A stretch of 60,693 bases of DNA from Pseudocoprococcus catus (lineage in GTDB: Bacteria; Bacillota; Clostridia; Lachnospirales; Lachnospiraceae), in NCBI RefSeq assembly GCF_019734885.1, contig NZ_JAAXCM010000033.1, positions 1 to 60,693 on the forward strand. Direction: 5' to 3'. A program made the translations under genes and the position numbers. This document shows positions 1 through 8,047 of this stretch, piece after piece (position 1 is the first letter of the stretch; each line of letters begins with the position of its first letter). The notes beneath the pieces are model-generated. The model saw nothing but the letters and a program-made list of their open reading frames with translations, was not told where the DNA came from and made no database searches.

Positions 1-75
1 ATCTTCTACTGCAACAACATCATATGCCTCTGCCATTTCATAACTCAGCTTATGTAAGAAATCTTTCCTCTGGTT
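1..75 (-). pseudogene. tnpB: Internal fragment of IS605-type TnpB (OrfB), runs off left edge
   Basis: Reading the minus strand from about 75 to 1 gives an open frame beginning NQRKDFLHKLS and continuing through YDVVAVED. These are the usual signatures of the middle of IS200/IS605 TnpB proteins; the VED is the region around the RuvC-II glutamate. An in-frame stop sits directly upstream (78-76), and there is no TnpB N-terminus in the window, so this is the 3' part of a broken gene that continues past the left edge. It is in a different frame from the polymerase-like fragment it abuts. The motif match is seen directly; the assignment to TnpB is family knowledge. Confidence 0.6.
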
Positions 76-596
76 TCAGATTTTTTCGTGACATAATGCA
101 ACACGTTTTTTCTGTCGGTAATCAGCTCATTGACGATTCGGCCTTCTTCACTGATTATTTCTCTCTCATAGACACCGGTCTTCACCGCTTCCGCTACATC
201 CTGATCAAAAATAAGATTCACCAGATCGCCATCAAAATCCGCACCGCCTAAGCACAAAGGCGCCACTGATGAACGTGAAACCATCACAATACCTGTCAGA
301 TGGCCAAAATATTTTGTGTAAATATCATTTAAATAATAGGTATAATTTTTATAACTCGCATTTTTAGGATGATCTGCTTTCTGATAAATCGCAGCATCCG
401 TTCTTACCATTGGCTTTAGCAGGCACTGCTCATTTCTTGACAAATGCGGACTTCTGAAAAAAGCATAGCTCTTATCATAATCCAAACCGTACACATCCGA
501 GGCATCTATATACCGCATTTGATCTGTCTTTTCATCTTTGACTTCGACAGTTCCGACTGGCAGAAAAAAGCGTGACCAGTTCAAATACAATGTCAC
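45..596 (-). pseudogene. Fragment of DFDGD-motif (QDE-1/YonO-like) single-subunit RNA polymerase
   Basis: The 183-residue frame has a GTG start directly after an in-frame stop, so it is probably the remnant of a larger gene. It holds an FFRSPHLSRNEQ segment near residue 47 and, about 70 residues later, GGADFDGDLVNLIFD. That pairing resembles the catalytic double-psi barrel of QDE-1-type RNA-dependent polymerases and the phage SPbeta YonO polymerase, where the three aspartates of DxDGD bind the catalytic magnesium. Such proteins are normally many hundreds of residues long, so this piece covers only the active-site barrel. The last residues run out of homology where TnpB-like sequence begins. 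It is likely non-functional. Confidence 0.5.
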
Positions 597-774
597 TTAG
601 TTAAGCTTATTACAAATTAATGGATTTGTGTGCATCTAGCGTGAAAAAAATGTGGTAAACAAAAAAGAATAAAACAATCTTCATTCAAAAAAGATCATAT
701 AAATATCAGGCATGATGTTTTAATATCGATGTTATACATCGCCTGCATCAGTTTCCGCAGACAACAATACAAGA
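597..774. other. AT-rich intergenic stretch, no gene seen
   Basis: This spacer separates the polymerase-like fragment from the unknown gene ending at 775. It contains a short hairpin-forming CGATGTATAACATCG around 723-741 but no open frame with a ribosome-binding site on either strand. I found no residual polymerase-like coding sequence in it, so the N-terminal part of that gene appears to be deleted rather than merely frameshifted. Confidence 0.4.
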
Positions 775-1584
775 CTATACCAAACTTTCTGTATTAATCT
801 TGAAGATATTTTTCATCCTTTCTCCCTTCATTTTCCAATAGCTTTCCGCAAGTTCCATATAACGAACAACGTCTTTTCCTGATTTAATCTCTCTTTCTCC
901 ACTTTCTATCAATTTATCCACATAGCCTATACTATCTATCAAATACATATATTTGCAATATTCATATACATCATTAAATAGATTCAAAAAATTGAATAAC
1001 GTTATCTTTAATTTATTTTTATTTTCTTCTGCGCTTCCTGATTTCGATTGTTTAGCCTGTGCCCTAGAAAATATATCCTGATCTAAATTTCTGTTATTAA
1101 AAAATTGATTCATATAATAAATATATTTATCAAAACGATCTAAATCTAGACCTCCTTTAAAATTATTCATTCCCGCTGTACACGGCATTAACGAGCAATT
1201 ATTCAATGAATAATTTGCCTCCCAACATTTTTCTAACTGATTTAAATAATAATTTTTTTGCTTTCCATTATCAGAAAAATCTTGAATTATTAGTTTTTCA
1301 TAATACTCGTATTTTGGTATTTTCTTTCCTTTTCCAAAATTAAAAACTATATCACCCGATATTTTGCAGCAATCGTCATCCTTACCAAACCAGAAACCAA
1401 ATCCTTTTCCTACACGAACTAAAGTTATTTTACCAAACTTTTTCCATATATTTTTATTTAAATAGTATGGTATATATAAATTTTTCCATGTATAACAACA
1501 TCTATCTGCTTCATCTGTTCCTTCAAAACATTTTTCTGGAATCTTTATTATATAATTCTCAGTTTTAGAATAGTTACCTTCCAT
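775..1584 (-). CDS. Hypothetical protein, AT-rich
   Basis: I do not recognise this 269-residue protein. It is rich in Lys, Asn, Tyr and Phe, has no signal peptide or membrane segment, and has a helical C-terminal third. The start at 1584 (MEGNYSKT) is chosen because it overlaps the upstream gene's stop by 11 bases, as in a coupled pair; the longer frame to 1635 reads through the upstream coding sequence. Base composition is clearly more AT-rich than the core genes to the right, which suggests acquired DNA. It probably forms a two-gene unit with the gene at 1574-1963. Confidence 0.65.
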   Translation of the reverse strand: MEGNYSKTENYIIKIPEKCFEGTDEADRCCYTWKNLYIPYYLNKNIWKKFGKITLVRVGKGFGFWFGKDDDCCKISGDIVFNFGKGKKIPKYEYYEKLIIQDFSDNGKQKNYYLNQLEKCWEANYSLNNCSLMPCTAGMNNFKGGLDLDRFDKYIYYMNQFFNNRNLDQDIFSRAQAKQSKSGSAEENKNKLKITLFNFLNLFNDVYEYCKYMYLIDSIGYVDKLIESGEREIKSGKDVVRYMELAESYWKMKGERMKNIFKINTESLV

Positions 1585-1963
1585 CCTCCACCATCTCCAC
1601 TTCATATTCCTCAATCGGCAACCATGCCCATACATACTCTAAGTCTATGGTCCCACCACGACTTTGTCTAAATTCACCAGGTGCTCCGTCCTTTGTTGCC
1701 AAAGTACCAGTATCCCAACATCCTGCCGACAAATGTCCTGTCCTTTCAACAATTAAACATACTTCAAAATCATCTGGCAAATCCCCATCCATGACATAAT
1801 GGAAATCCTTCAATTCTACTGAAAGTTTTTGATGGAAATGGCATTCATCGTCAATATCAATCGCTAGCGATTTACGTGGAAATGGTGGAAAAGTACAGAC
1901 GACCTTTTCTTGATCTTCTGTGTTTTCCATCCGTTGCATTAGTTTACACTCTCTACATTTCAT
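1574..1963 (-). CDS. Small zinc-ribbon-like protein with DUF551-like tail
   Basis: The 129-residue protein begins MKCRECKLMQR, a CxxC pair, with a further Cys near residue 23, so a metal-binding N-terminus is plausible. The second half has LPDDFEVCLIVERTGHLSAGCWD, then EYVWAWLPIEEYE. This layout (xLPxxxxVLxxxxxG...W...W.P.P) resembles DUF551 proteins of phages and integrated elements. The gene overlaps the next one (start 1584) by 11 bases, indicating translational coupling. Function is unknown. The DUF551 likeness is a pattern judgement rather than an alignment. Confidence 0.6.
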   Translation of the reverse strand: MKCRECKLMQRMENTEDQEKVVCTFPPFPRKSLAIDIDDECHFHQKLSVELKDFHYVMDGDLPDDFEVCLIVERTGHLSAGCWDTGTLATKDGAPGEFRQSRGGTIDLEYVWAWLPIEEYEVEMVEDGR

Positions 1964-2118
1964 CTTGTCCCATCCAAATACTCAATTATTTCAATTCTGC
2001 ATCTTATCTTCTTAATTATCTCATATCTTTCAGTTATCGTAAATTAATTTTCATCATATTTATTATTATTTTGACATTTTTGTTAATGCTTTGCTATTTT
2101 CTTTCATTTTCACTTCTT

Positions 2119-2166
2119 CCCATTCAACCACAAGTTGAATGATTTTTCTTCTGAACCTGTTATACT
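2119..2166 (+). promoter_or_regulatory. Inverted repeat and extended -10 upstream of the small Cys-rich gene
   Basis: Between the divergent genes at 1963 (minus) and 2238 (plus) lies a perfect inverted repeat ATTCAAC-cacaa-GTTGAAT (about 2122-2140). It is followed by a TG-n-TATACT extended -10 with the hexamer at 2161-2166. The repeat could be an operator serving both directions or a small hairpin. Only the sequence pattern supports this. Confidence 0.35.
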
Positions 2167-2237
2167 TCAATATAAGTAATACAAATCCGTTGCACTATAG
2201 ATGACAACTTTATAAACATGAAAGGTATGGGATAACG

Positions 2238-2423
2238 ATGAGCAAATACAGAGAAACCCCTTGCAAATATTACATCAGCCACGGTGAATGTGCCAAAGGT
2301 CGCGATGCCGAACACAAAACCTACTTCCAGCATTGCAATAAATACTACCCACGCGCCAAAGTTCACTATATCAATAAGAAGCGCCAATACAATGAACGCC
2401 AGCGCAGCCAAATCACCCCCTGA
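2238..2423 (+). CDS. Small Cys/His-rich protein, putative zinc-binding
   Basis: This is one of few plus-strand genes. The 61-residue product starts MSKYRETPCKYYISHGEC and continues AKGRDAEHKTYFQHCNKYYPRAK. The spaced Cys and His residues (C9, H15, C18, H26, H32, C33) look like a small metal-binding fold, and the basic tail (KKRQYNERQRS) suggests nucleic-acid contact. A GAAAGG ribosome-binding site precedes the ATG. The overlapping minus-strand hydrophobic frame is a shadow. The convergent neighbour ends at 2453. Function unknown. Confidence 0.6.
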   Translation: MSKYRETPCKYYISHGECAKGRDAEHKTYFQHCNKYYPRAKVHYINKKRQYNERQRSQITP

Positions 2424-2452
2424 CACCAAACCGTGCCAGGGGATGTTCCATT

Positions 2453-3298
2453 TTATCGATTCAATTCTTTGGCAAAAGCTTCATAATTGGACGTATCTCT
2501 TGGTGAACAGTAGATGGCCAATTCTATGGTTTCAAAATCATAGATATGCGCTTCAATGGCTGCATGCATGGCTTTGGCCACCAATTTCGGAGGATTGGCA
2601 AAGGCGCCACAACCAAAAGCCCCCAAAATCACAACCTCTGATCCCAGCCATCTGGCCATATCCAGAATGCGATGAATCCGCTTCTGATAATTTTCATACA
2701 GCATCTGATCTGTCACTTTCTTTTCCCAATCCCGATCACGCTGTGACAGTAATCTCAAATTTGGTGCTGCACAACTGATCACATCCACATCAAACCACTC
2801 ATTTTCCGGCAATGCGACAGGCATAGCCGTATCCTGCTTAAATACAGTGACACCTCTGGTAAGGATACAGTCATCGTTGTATAAAGCATCTATCTCTCCC
2901 GCTTTTAATGCCCATTTATGCTTTTTGTGAAAGGCATGCGTAATGGCATTGACTGACAGACATTCATATAACGTACTTGTTCGGCACAGACATTCTTCCT
3001 GCGCACTGGAACCTTTTTTCACACCGCCACCAGGATTCGTTGCCGAAGCAAAGTTGAGTACACAGACACGTTTGCCTTTATAAGCGGATGCCGCTTCAAA
3101 ACTTCTTTTTTTAGATACAATCACCTCCGCCTTTTTCCCAGTGTCATGTGGCAGTGGTTTCAAATACTGCGCTGCATTTTCATCCGTAACCACCCGGTTA
3201 TGTTGCCTGGAATAATTGATACTATTCATCAATCTCTGATTCGTATGGCACATAGATAAGGTATCTTCAAATATGTTAATCAATTCTACTCTGGACAT
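2453..3298 (-). CDS. TIGR02452-family macro-domain protein (bacterial-type PARG-like)
   Basis: The 281-residue protein matches the microbial poly(ADP-ribose) glycohydrolase-like group. It has an N-terminal helical part, then VCVLNFASATNPGGG and the signature GGGVKKGSSAQEE, in which the adjacent glutamates are the catalytic pair that hydrolyses ADP-ribose linkages. A later VVILGAFGCGAFANPP is the loop that cradles the diphosphate in macro folds. The start at 3298 is set by an AGGGGTG ribosome-binding site. It is the last gene of a ten-gene operon and lies 28 bases from the GyrA-like gene. Removal of ADP-ribose from protein or nucleic acid is family knowledge; the substrate here is unknown. Confidence 0.88.
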   Translation of the reverse strand: MSRVELINIFEDTLSMCHTNQRLMNSINYSRQHNRVVTDENAAQYLKPLPHDTGKKAEVIVSKKRSFEAASAYKGKRVCVLNFASATNPGGGVKKGSSAQEECLCRTSTLYECLSVNAITHAFHKKHKWALKAGEIDALYNDDCILTRGVTVFKQDTAMPVALPENEWFDVDVISCAAPNLRLLSQRDRDWEKKVTDQMLYENYQKRIHRILDMARWLGSEVVILGAFGCGAFANPPKLVAKAMHAAIEAHIYDFETIELAIYCSPRDTSNYEAFAKELNR

Positions 3299-3326
3299 TT
3301 TATTCACCCCTTGCATGTATTAAAAA

Positions 3327-3623
3327 TTAATCTTTATCCTTGTCATATAAATCTATCTCAGCTTGCAGCTCATCCATTTCTACACTGATTTTGTCTTTTT
3401 CCATCTTTGAAAAAATGCGTACTCGCATATCTACAATTGCCTGTGCCTGGCATTCCTGAAATCCAAACAGATTCTGCAGCGATTTCTTTGCCATCCAAAC
3501 ATCTTGCGATTCATTAATCACAGATAGTATTAAATCATAATTATTTTGCGCCCACCTTATTGCTTCTAAGATAGTCAATCTTTCCCTTTTTCGGGCTAAA
3601 CGCTCTGTAAAATCATCAGCCAT
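3327..3623 (-). CDS. Stand-alone GyrA/ParC coiled-coil-like small protein
   Basis: The 98-residue protein reads like the excised tower/coiled-coil segment of DNA gyrase subunit A. LARKRERLTILEAIRWA corresponds to the gyrase LRKAEARAHILEGL helix, and FGFQECQAQAIVDMRVRIF to the conserved F.LTEKQAQAILDMRLQ. The last part, MEKDKISVEMDELQAEI, matches LEREKIEEEY..L...I. There is no winged-helix or active-site Tyr and no C-terminal beta-pinwheel, so it cannot cut DNA. The start at 3623 has an AGGAG site eight bases upstream. It could bind topoisomerase as a decoy or inhibitor, or be a domesticated dimerisation module; that is inference. Confidence 0.7.
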   Translation of the reverse strand: MADDFTERLARKRERLTILEAIRWAQNNYDLILSVINESQDVWMAKKSLQNLFGFQECQAQAIVDMRVRIFSKMEKDKISVEMDELQAEIDLYDKDKD

Positions 3624-3658
3624 TTCCCATACTCCTAATACCACTGTAAAAATTTCGA

Positions 3659-4705
3659 CTAATCTGATTCCTCAATCGGAAATTGGTTGTACTGCAATCG
3701 TTTCAGCAGTTCTTCATCCTCCATAGAAAAGAAATCACAATTTCCACACACATTCAACAGGAGCTGTCCAAGCCTCATATCCGGATATTGCTTCCATACT
3801 ATCTCTAATTTTGTAAGAATCTCCCGGATTCGTTCCGGCTTTCTTCCTGTACCTGAGAAAAGTGTATTCGATTCACGTTCATACAACACCTGTTTGATGT
3901 ATTCCAGGAATCCTTTTCGTGGATCACCTTCATCAAGTGTCGCATATTCCAGCTCTGTAGGGCAGACATGCTCATGCGAAAAAACGGACAAATACTTATT
4001 CCCGTTAAACATAAGATTGACTGCAACCTGGAAATCTGAATAGTCGCCTTTTCGAGCCAAATCGCAATATTTTTCTTCCTCTGCATCATCCTTCGGGCCA
4101 TCCACAATTCCAAGCAAGTCTGTGCCCACGATATGTACAATATCTCCCTGTCGGTACAATAACGGCAAATCCACATACCGATCTTCAAATCGATTCTTCA
4201 CTCCTGTTTCATTTTGCTCAAAATCCAGTCCTTTATTTTTCTCATATAACCACAAATTTTTATGAAGATATCCCTGTTCGTCAAATTCAACAGCTCCAAA
4301 TACACCATCCGTATCTCTTGCCTGTTTTTTACATGCCAATAATGCTTTCTCAATCCTAAATGGATCCCCTTCTTTTTTGCCGTCTAAATATGCTGCATCA
4401 AAACTGAGATAGATACCTTCAGTACTGTATCTTCCTTCATAAAGTACTGACAATTTGTAATAAGCATTACCATTACATTGCTTATATGCCTCATAAAATC
4501 TGTGATTTCTGTCCAGTCGTTCTGTAATCTGCCTCTGCAAGTTCGGATCTTCTGTCCGCTTTTTTAGTTCTAATAATGCAAAAATTTTCTCCGTGTGTGA
4601 CATACCTGGTGCATGATAGATCAATGTCGCTTTGTCCCAATCCGACACGATCACACCATTTTCTTCTATAAACTTTTGGTAATCTTTAGACCTTATATAA
4701 TCCAT
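3659..4705 (-). CDS. Conserved hypothetical protein
   Basis: This 348-residue soluble protein is not one I recognise. The N-terminal 100 residues look helical, the middle is mixed, and the last 70 residues contain a segment (IREILTKLEIVWKQYPDMRLGQLLLNVCG) followed by a short acidic stretch ending DEELLKRL. The last block resembles a small helical module seen alone in many Clostridia as tens-of-residues hypothetical proteins, so this may be a fusion of that module to a larger domain. It sits 14 bases after the upstream gene and 35 before the GyrA-like gene, within the same operon. Confidence 0.7.
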   Translation of the reverse strand: MDYIRSKDYQKFIEENGVIVSDWDKATLIYHAPGMSHTEKIFALLELKKRTEDPNLQRQITERLDRNHRFYEAYKQCNGNAYYKLSVLYEGRYSTEGIYLSFDAAYLDGKKEGDPFRIEKALLACKKQARDTDGVFGAVEFDEQGYLHKNLWLYEKNKGLDFEQNETGVKNRFEDRYVDLPLLYRQGDIVHIVGTDLLGIVDGPKDDAEEEKYCDLARKGDYSDFQVAVNLMFNGNKYLSVFSHEHVCPTELEYATLDEGDPRKGFLEYIKQVLYERESNTLFSGTGRKPERIREILTKLEIVWKQYPDMRLGQLLLNVCGNCDFFSMEDEELLKRLQYNQFPIEESD

Positions 4706-4719
4706 TTTCTTTACACCCT

Positions 4720-4959
4720 TTAGCTATTTTCATTCTCTTGACCATGCCAAAGAATTATCCAATCATCCTGTTGTGCATGATCTGGTTTTGATAGATCACC
4801 ACTTTGTTTAAAACAAATTTCATTTCTAGCAACACAGTATTGAACACAATCCATATCCGTTGTGCACAAATCATTTTCACTATCATTTAGAAGCACTACA
4901 TCTTTACGAATATGATTGTCCTGAATAATTTTCTCTAGAAGTTCAAAAGTCATCATCAT
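4720..4959 (-). CDS. Small hypothetical protein
   Basis: The 79-residue product has no recognised domain. It contains three Cys (CTTDMDC near residues 32-38 and VQYC shortly after) and a Trp-rich end (WIILWHG). Its ATG overlaps the stop of the metallophosphoesterase gene by four bases (ATGA), which is good evidence for translation in the operon. Several in-phase ATGs at the N-terminus leave the exact start uncertain by one or two codons. Confidence 0.6.
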   Translation of the reverse strand: MMMTFELLEKIIQDNHIRKDVVLLNDSENDLCTTDMDCVQYCVARNEICFKQSGDLSKPDHAQQDDWIILWHGQENENS

Positions 4960-5666
4960 TCCTCATCCGAATAAAACCGCTCTCCAGTTTCGATACACAT
5001 GCAAGCCAATCGTCCGCTTTCGAATCCACTCCCACAATCCATAAGATACACATTCGACTTATCATTTTTCCATATCGAACACGACATTTCATCTAAAGAG
5101 ACTAATTTGTGTTCCGCCCAGACGACACTACTGGCAGGCGTATGTCCCACAAATGAAATGTAACCATCAATGCCATAAAGAAAATAGTAATCAAGCGAAC
5201 TGTTACCCATCAAGTAATATCCCCTTTTATGAATCACTGCCGGATGGGAAGTCATTGCATGGGCAAATAGATAGGATTTGCCATCAATTATCATTTCTTT
5301 TTGAAGCGGCAACTGTTGGATCTGTTCTGCTATATGAAGCATATCCGCTTGTGTCAGTCTCTTTCGCATCATTTCAAAAGTATTATACGCATAAGGCGCC
5401 ATCTTTCGGCGTTTGCGTTCAGATTGTGCGTAATATTTCTGTACATAATCTGCCAGCCACTGGTCATGATTACCTCGTATCCATGTCAGCTCTCCCTGAA
5501 TACCAGATAACATAAAATACACTTCTACCGGATCCGCTTCTGTACCACCGCGATCAAAAATGTCGCCCAGAACTATCAACGAATCTTTCGGTTTTATCTT
5601 TATCTGATTTAAAATACTTTGAAGTTTCTTCGCTTCATTGTGAATATCTCCGATTACATAATGCAT
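4956..5666 (-). CDS. Ser/Thr-phosphatase-type metallophosphoesterase
   Basis: The 236-residue protein carries the full calcineurin-like metal-site series in order: GDIHN near residue 6, GDIFDRGG near 36, RGNHD near 68, FAHA near 130 and GHTP near 175. This is the short PrpA/PrpB or bacterial diadenosine tetraphosphatase-like layout, a cytoplasmic two-metal phosphoesterase. The start at 5666 (MHYVIGD) is fixed by an AAGGAG site six bases upstream and by the motif position; a longer frame to 5804 only overlaps the previous gene. Within the operon it lies beside a PHP phosphoesterase and an ADP-ribose hydrolase. Its substrate could be a phosphoprotein, a dinucleotide or a terminal phosphate. Confidence 0.88.
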   Translation of the reverse strand: MHYVIGDIHNEAKKLQSILNQIKIKPKDSLIVLGDIFDRGGTEADPVEVYFMLSGIQGELTWIRGNHDQWLADYVQKYYAQSERKRRKMAPYAYNTFEMMRKRLTQADMLHIAEQIQQLPLQKEMIIDGKSYLFAHAMTSHPAVIHKRGYYLMGNSSLDYYFLYGIDGYISFVGHTPASSVVWAEHKLVSLDEMSCSIWKNDKSNVYLMDCGSGFESGRLACMCIETGERFYSDEE

Positions 5667-5689
5667 TTTCTTCTCCTTCCCAAATATTT

Positions 5690-6168
5690 TTAATCCATAA
5701 TATCCTCTGGTTTTTTTGCTTCTTCCAGTCTCTTTTCTGACAAGCTTTTTCTCCGACATACATCGGCATATTCCCGTGCATATTTCAATACCAGTTCCGG
5801 ACAAAATATTTTTCCCATACTTTTATGACTAAGATAATCTCCCATCGCTTCCATTGCATATCTCAGTGCCTGTCTTTTGGGATTGTCTTCTATATATGGC
5901 GGAAATTCAACGTCCAGATACAACGGATTGATATGTTCATGCGACCAGATGCCAGATTCGGTAAGCCTGCTGCAAATAACCTGATCGTCCGAGAAATCTA
6001 CATACCATTGGTTTTCTTCTATGCACTGCCAGTAACAATTCCAGTCTTCTTCTCCTTCTCCAAGAATATAATACTCACCATCTCTTACATCTTTAACTGG
6101 TAATCCTACTTGTAGCTCATTTTTTTAAAGCTCTCTCTCATCCACTGTGAAGGCACTAATTCAAACAT
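5690..6168 (-). pseudogene. Unknown operon gene, frameshifted at a seven-A tract
   Basis: A frame starting at 6168 (MFELVPSQWMRESFKK), with GGAGAAG upstream, ends at 6106. The -1 frame from the poly-A tract (about 6120-6126) continues in phase as ELQVGLPVKDVRDGEYY and on to 5690. If the tract had eight A residues instead of seven, the gene would be one 159-residue protein. The second part has no ribosome-binding site of its own and no good start before 5923, so the split is an indel rather than two genes. The encoded protein is acidic and soluble with no recognised domain. Its 5' end overlaps the PHP gene by 13 bases. Sequencing error, decay or slippage are all possible. Confidence 0.65.
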
Positions 6169-6860
6169 CTTATTTCTTCTCCCATCCTCAATTCTGCCGT
6201 GCTGTGCGCATCGCATCCATAGATGATTTTCGCATCCGCCGGCACCAGTTTCCAAAACTCTGGCCTGTACTCCTTGGACTGCAATCTGCACATTGATCTG
6301 GCATTCTTTTCTAAGTAAATATTGCGATTCATGGCAATCTTAATCATCAGCTCTGAAATCCTGTCAAATGCCTCACACCAGTGGGTGTGTGCCTTAAATA
6401 TTCGATCCGGATGCGCCACTACGTCAAAGAGTCCTGTATTCATTCCCTTAAGCGTCGCATTGCCCAGTCCGAAATAGGCCATTTCAGAATCATGAAAAAA
6501 GTACTGACCTCTGGATTCTTCATAATGATGCTGGCCAAGCATCAGCATATCGATTTCTTTATTCGCCCGCAATTCCTCGTAATAATCTCTGAAGGACGGC
6601 AGATATTCTATTTCCAGCCCCGTTTTAACTGTAATTTTATGACGATATTTTTCTTTTAAATACTTCAGTGACGCAAGATAGCTATCCAACTGTTCATAGG
6701 GCATGCGATTCGTAAAGGGATTCCCAAGAAATGGGGCATGGTCCGTAAAAATAATATATTTTGCACCCATTGCCACCGCTTTCCTGATATAGGCTTCATC
6801 CTGTTCATCGCTCGCATGCCCACACCGCCAGGTATGGACATGAAATAGATAGTTATACAT
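6156..6860 (-). CDS. PHP-domain phosphoesterase, HisJ/histidinol-phosphatase-like
   Basis: The 234-residue protein starts at MYNYLFHVHTWRCGHA, the first PHP metal motif (HxH), followed by TDHAPF near residue 41, GLEIEY near 81, GQHH near 109, VAHPDR near 147 and GCDAHS near 215. These give the trinuclear metal site of PHP phosphoesterases. Length and motif spacing are like HisJ histidinol-phosphate phosphatases. No histidine genes are nearby, and the gene is embedded among unknown and ADP-ribose-related genes, so a nucleotide or nucleic-acid phosphate substrate is equally plausible. It overlaps both neighbours by a few bases. Confidence 0.85.
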   Translation of the reverse strand: MYNYLFHVHTWRCGHASDEQDEAYIRKAVAMGAKYIIFTDHAPFLGNPFTNRMPYEQLDSYLASLKYLKEKYRHKITVKTGLEIEYLPSFRDYYEELRANKEIDMLMLGQHHYEESRGQYFFHDSEMAYFGLGNATLKGMNTGLFDVVAHPDRIFKAHTHWCEAFDRISELMIKIAMNRNIYLEKNARSMCRLQSKEYRPEFWKLVPADAKIIYGCDAHSTAELRMGEEIRCLN

Positions 6861-7623
6861 CTCTGCCCTCTATTTGATCCATTTTCTTTTTCACATTTTC
6901 ATAGTATGCATCATTCCAATCCCAGGTATAATCCTCGTCATATTCTGTCAATATGCTGCCGTCTCCTTTTTCCAAATCATAGACTTCATTATCCTCATTG
7001 ACGAAAATACCTCGAATACCATATAAATCTACCAGATGTTCAAATGTTCCAATCGCAAACAGCCACTGGCTGGTTTTTGGTAATGCATAGGCATCTGCCA
7101 GCTTGCACGGTTTCTTTTCAAATTGTCTTTTTAAATCCAATAGTGTATGGTCGATTCGGTCTCCAAATACAGATGCCCGGGACATGTTAATGCCATTCAT
7201 CTCCTGTGGAAAGAAAAAGATAGAGCGCTTTCTGTAATGTTCATACGTATCAATCATCTTTTCTGAAAATCCGTATTTTTTATAGATTCGTCGGATTGAC
7301 AATAAACCATCTGCAGAGCACGGCACATCGGCTATCGATTCGTTCCAGTATCCATCCGGATCCAGATAAAATGCGTAGATCATGCGCCAGATCCATGCTT
7401 CATCATTGAAACCACTATCTAACATAAACAGATGCAGCAGATCTTTCATAACATCCACATTAAACTGATGCACCTGCGCGTATGTTTTTAATCCATCCGC
7501 GCAATGTACACGAATATTTTCACCAAATACTTCTTTTAAAATTTTATCTGACACATAAGTTCCTTTGTATTTTTCATAAAATGCGCTCTTTTTGTATAAT
7601 CCTAAGATCTGTTCCTTTTCCAT
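6853..7623 (-). CDS. Hypothetical operon protein
   Basis: This is a 256-residue soluble protein without a recognised domain. It is rich in aromatic and acidic residues and has a predicted helical core (MIYAFYLDPDGYW region) and an acidic C-terminus (EKGDGSILTEYDEDYTWDW). The start at 7623 (MEKEQILG) follows a GAAGGG purine run; the longer frame to 7746 lies inside the upstream gene in a different frame. It overlaps the PHP gene by eight bases, so the two are likely co-translated. Confidence 0.65.
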   Translation of the reverse strand: MEKEQILGLYKKSAFYEKYKGTYVSDKILKEVFGENIRVHCADGLKTYAQVHQFNVDVMKDLLHLFMLDSGFNDEAWIWRMIYAFYLDPDGYWNESIADVPCSADGLLSIRRIYKKYGFSEKMIDTYEHYRKRSIFFFPQEMNGINMSRASVFGDRIDHTLLDLKRQFEKKPCKLADAYALPKTSQWLFAIGTFEHLVDLYGIRGIFVNEDNEVYDLEKGDGSILTEYDEDYTWDWNDAYYENVKKKMDQIEGRDV

Positions 7624-7663
7624 ATGATTTTCTTCCCTTCTGCAATTTTCCAATATGCTGAAT

Positions 7664-8047
7664 TTAAAATTCTTTGATATATTCCATAAATAAAATTGTC
7701 TCTGTCGCTGGGGTTTTGGCTGCAAATTGCGCCCGTTCGATACCATTTGTCAGCAACAACCGTTCCCAGATTTTTGAATATTGTCTGAAATCGAACTCGT
7801 TGTCATCCAAGATGAACTGATAGGCCTCCTGATAAGACAGCTTTTTCTCATCATACGCAAAAACAGCCGGAATACTTTTTTCTTCTTCTCTGTATGCCAG
7901 AAAAGAAAGATGATTTCTAAGATTTTTCGTCATATATTCATTGATGACTTCTAAGGTTTCCTCATATGAATTCCAATGACGACCCAGCTCTTCATTTTCT
8001 CTAATTGCCTGTGCGCTGATACCCAAGCTAAAATGATAATATCTCAT
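7664..8047 (-). CDS. Hypothetical operon protein
   Basis: The product has 127 residues, is soluble, and has no domain I can name. Features that can be seen are a mostly helical composition and a conserved-looking FEYSxIWERLLLTNGIE-type segment around residues 90-105. The ATG overlaps the stop of the preceding gene by four bases (ATGA), which supports expression from the same mRNA. Function unknown. Confidence 0.6.
   Translation of the reverse strand: MRYYHFSLGISAQAIRENEELGRHWNSYEETLEVINEYMTKNLRNHLSFLAYREEEKSIPAVFAYDEKKLSYQEAYQFILDDNEFDFRQYSKIWERLLLTNGIERAQFAAKTPATETILFMEYIKEF

Noticed and set aside
2160-2429. Minus-strand 89-residue hydrophobic frame
   Set aside because: It is antisense to the small Cys-rich gene, whose composition and ribosome-binding site are better; hydrophobicity comes from reversed Lys/Asn codons.
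6853-7746. Longer start at 7746 for the unknown gene
   Set aside because: The extra residues overlap the upstream gene in another frame, have no ribosome-binding site and look like out-of-frame sequence.
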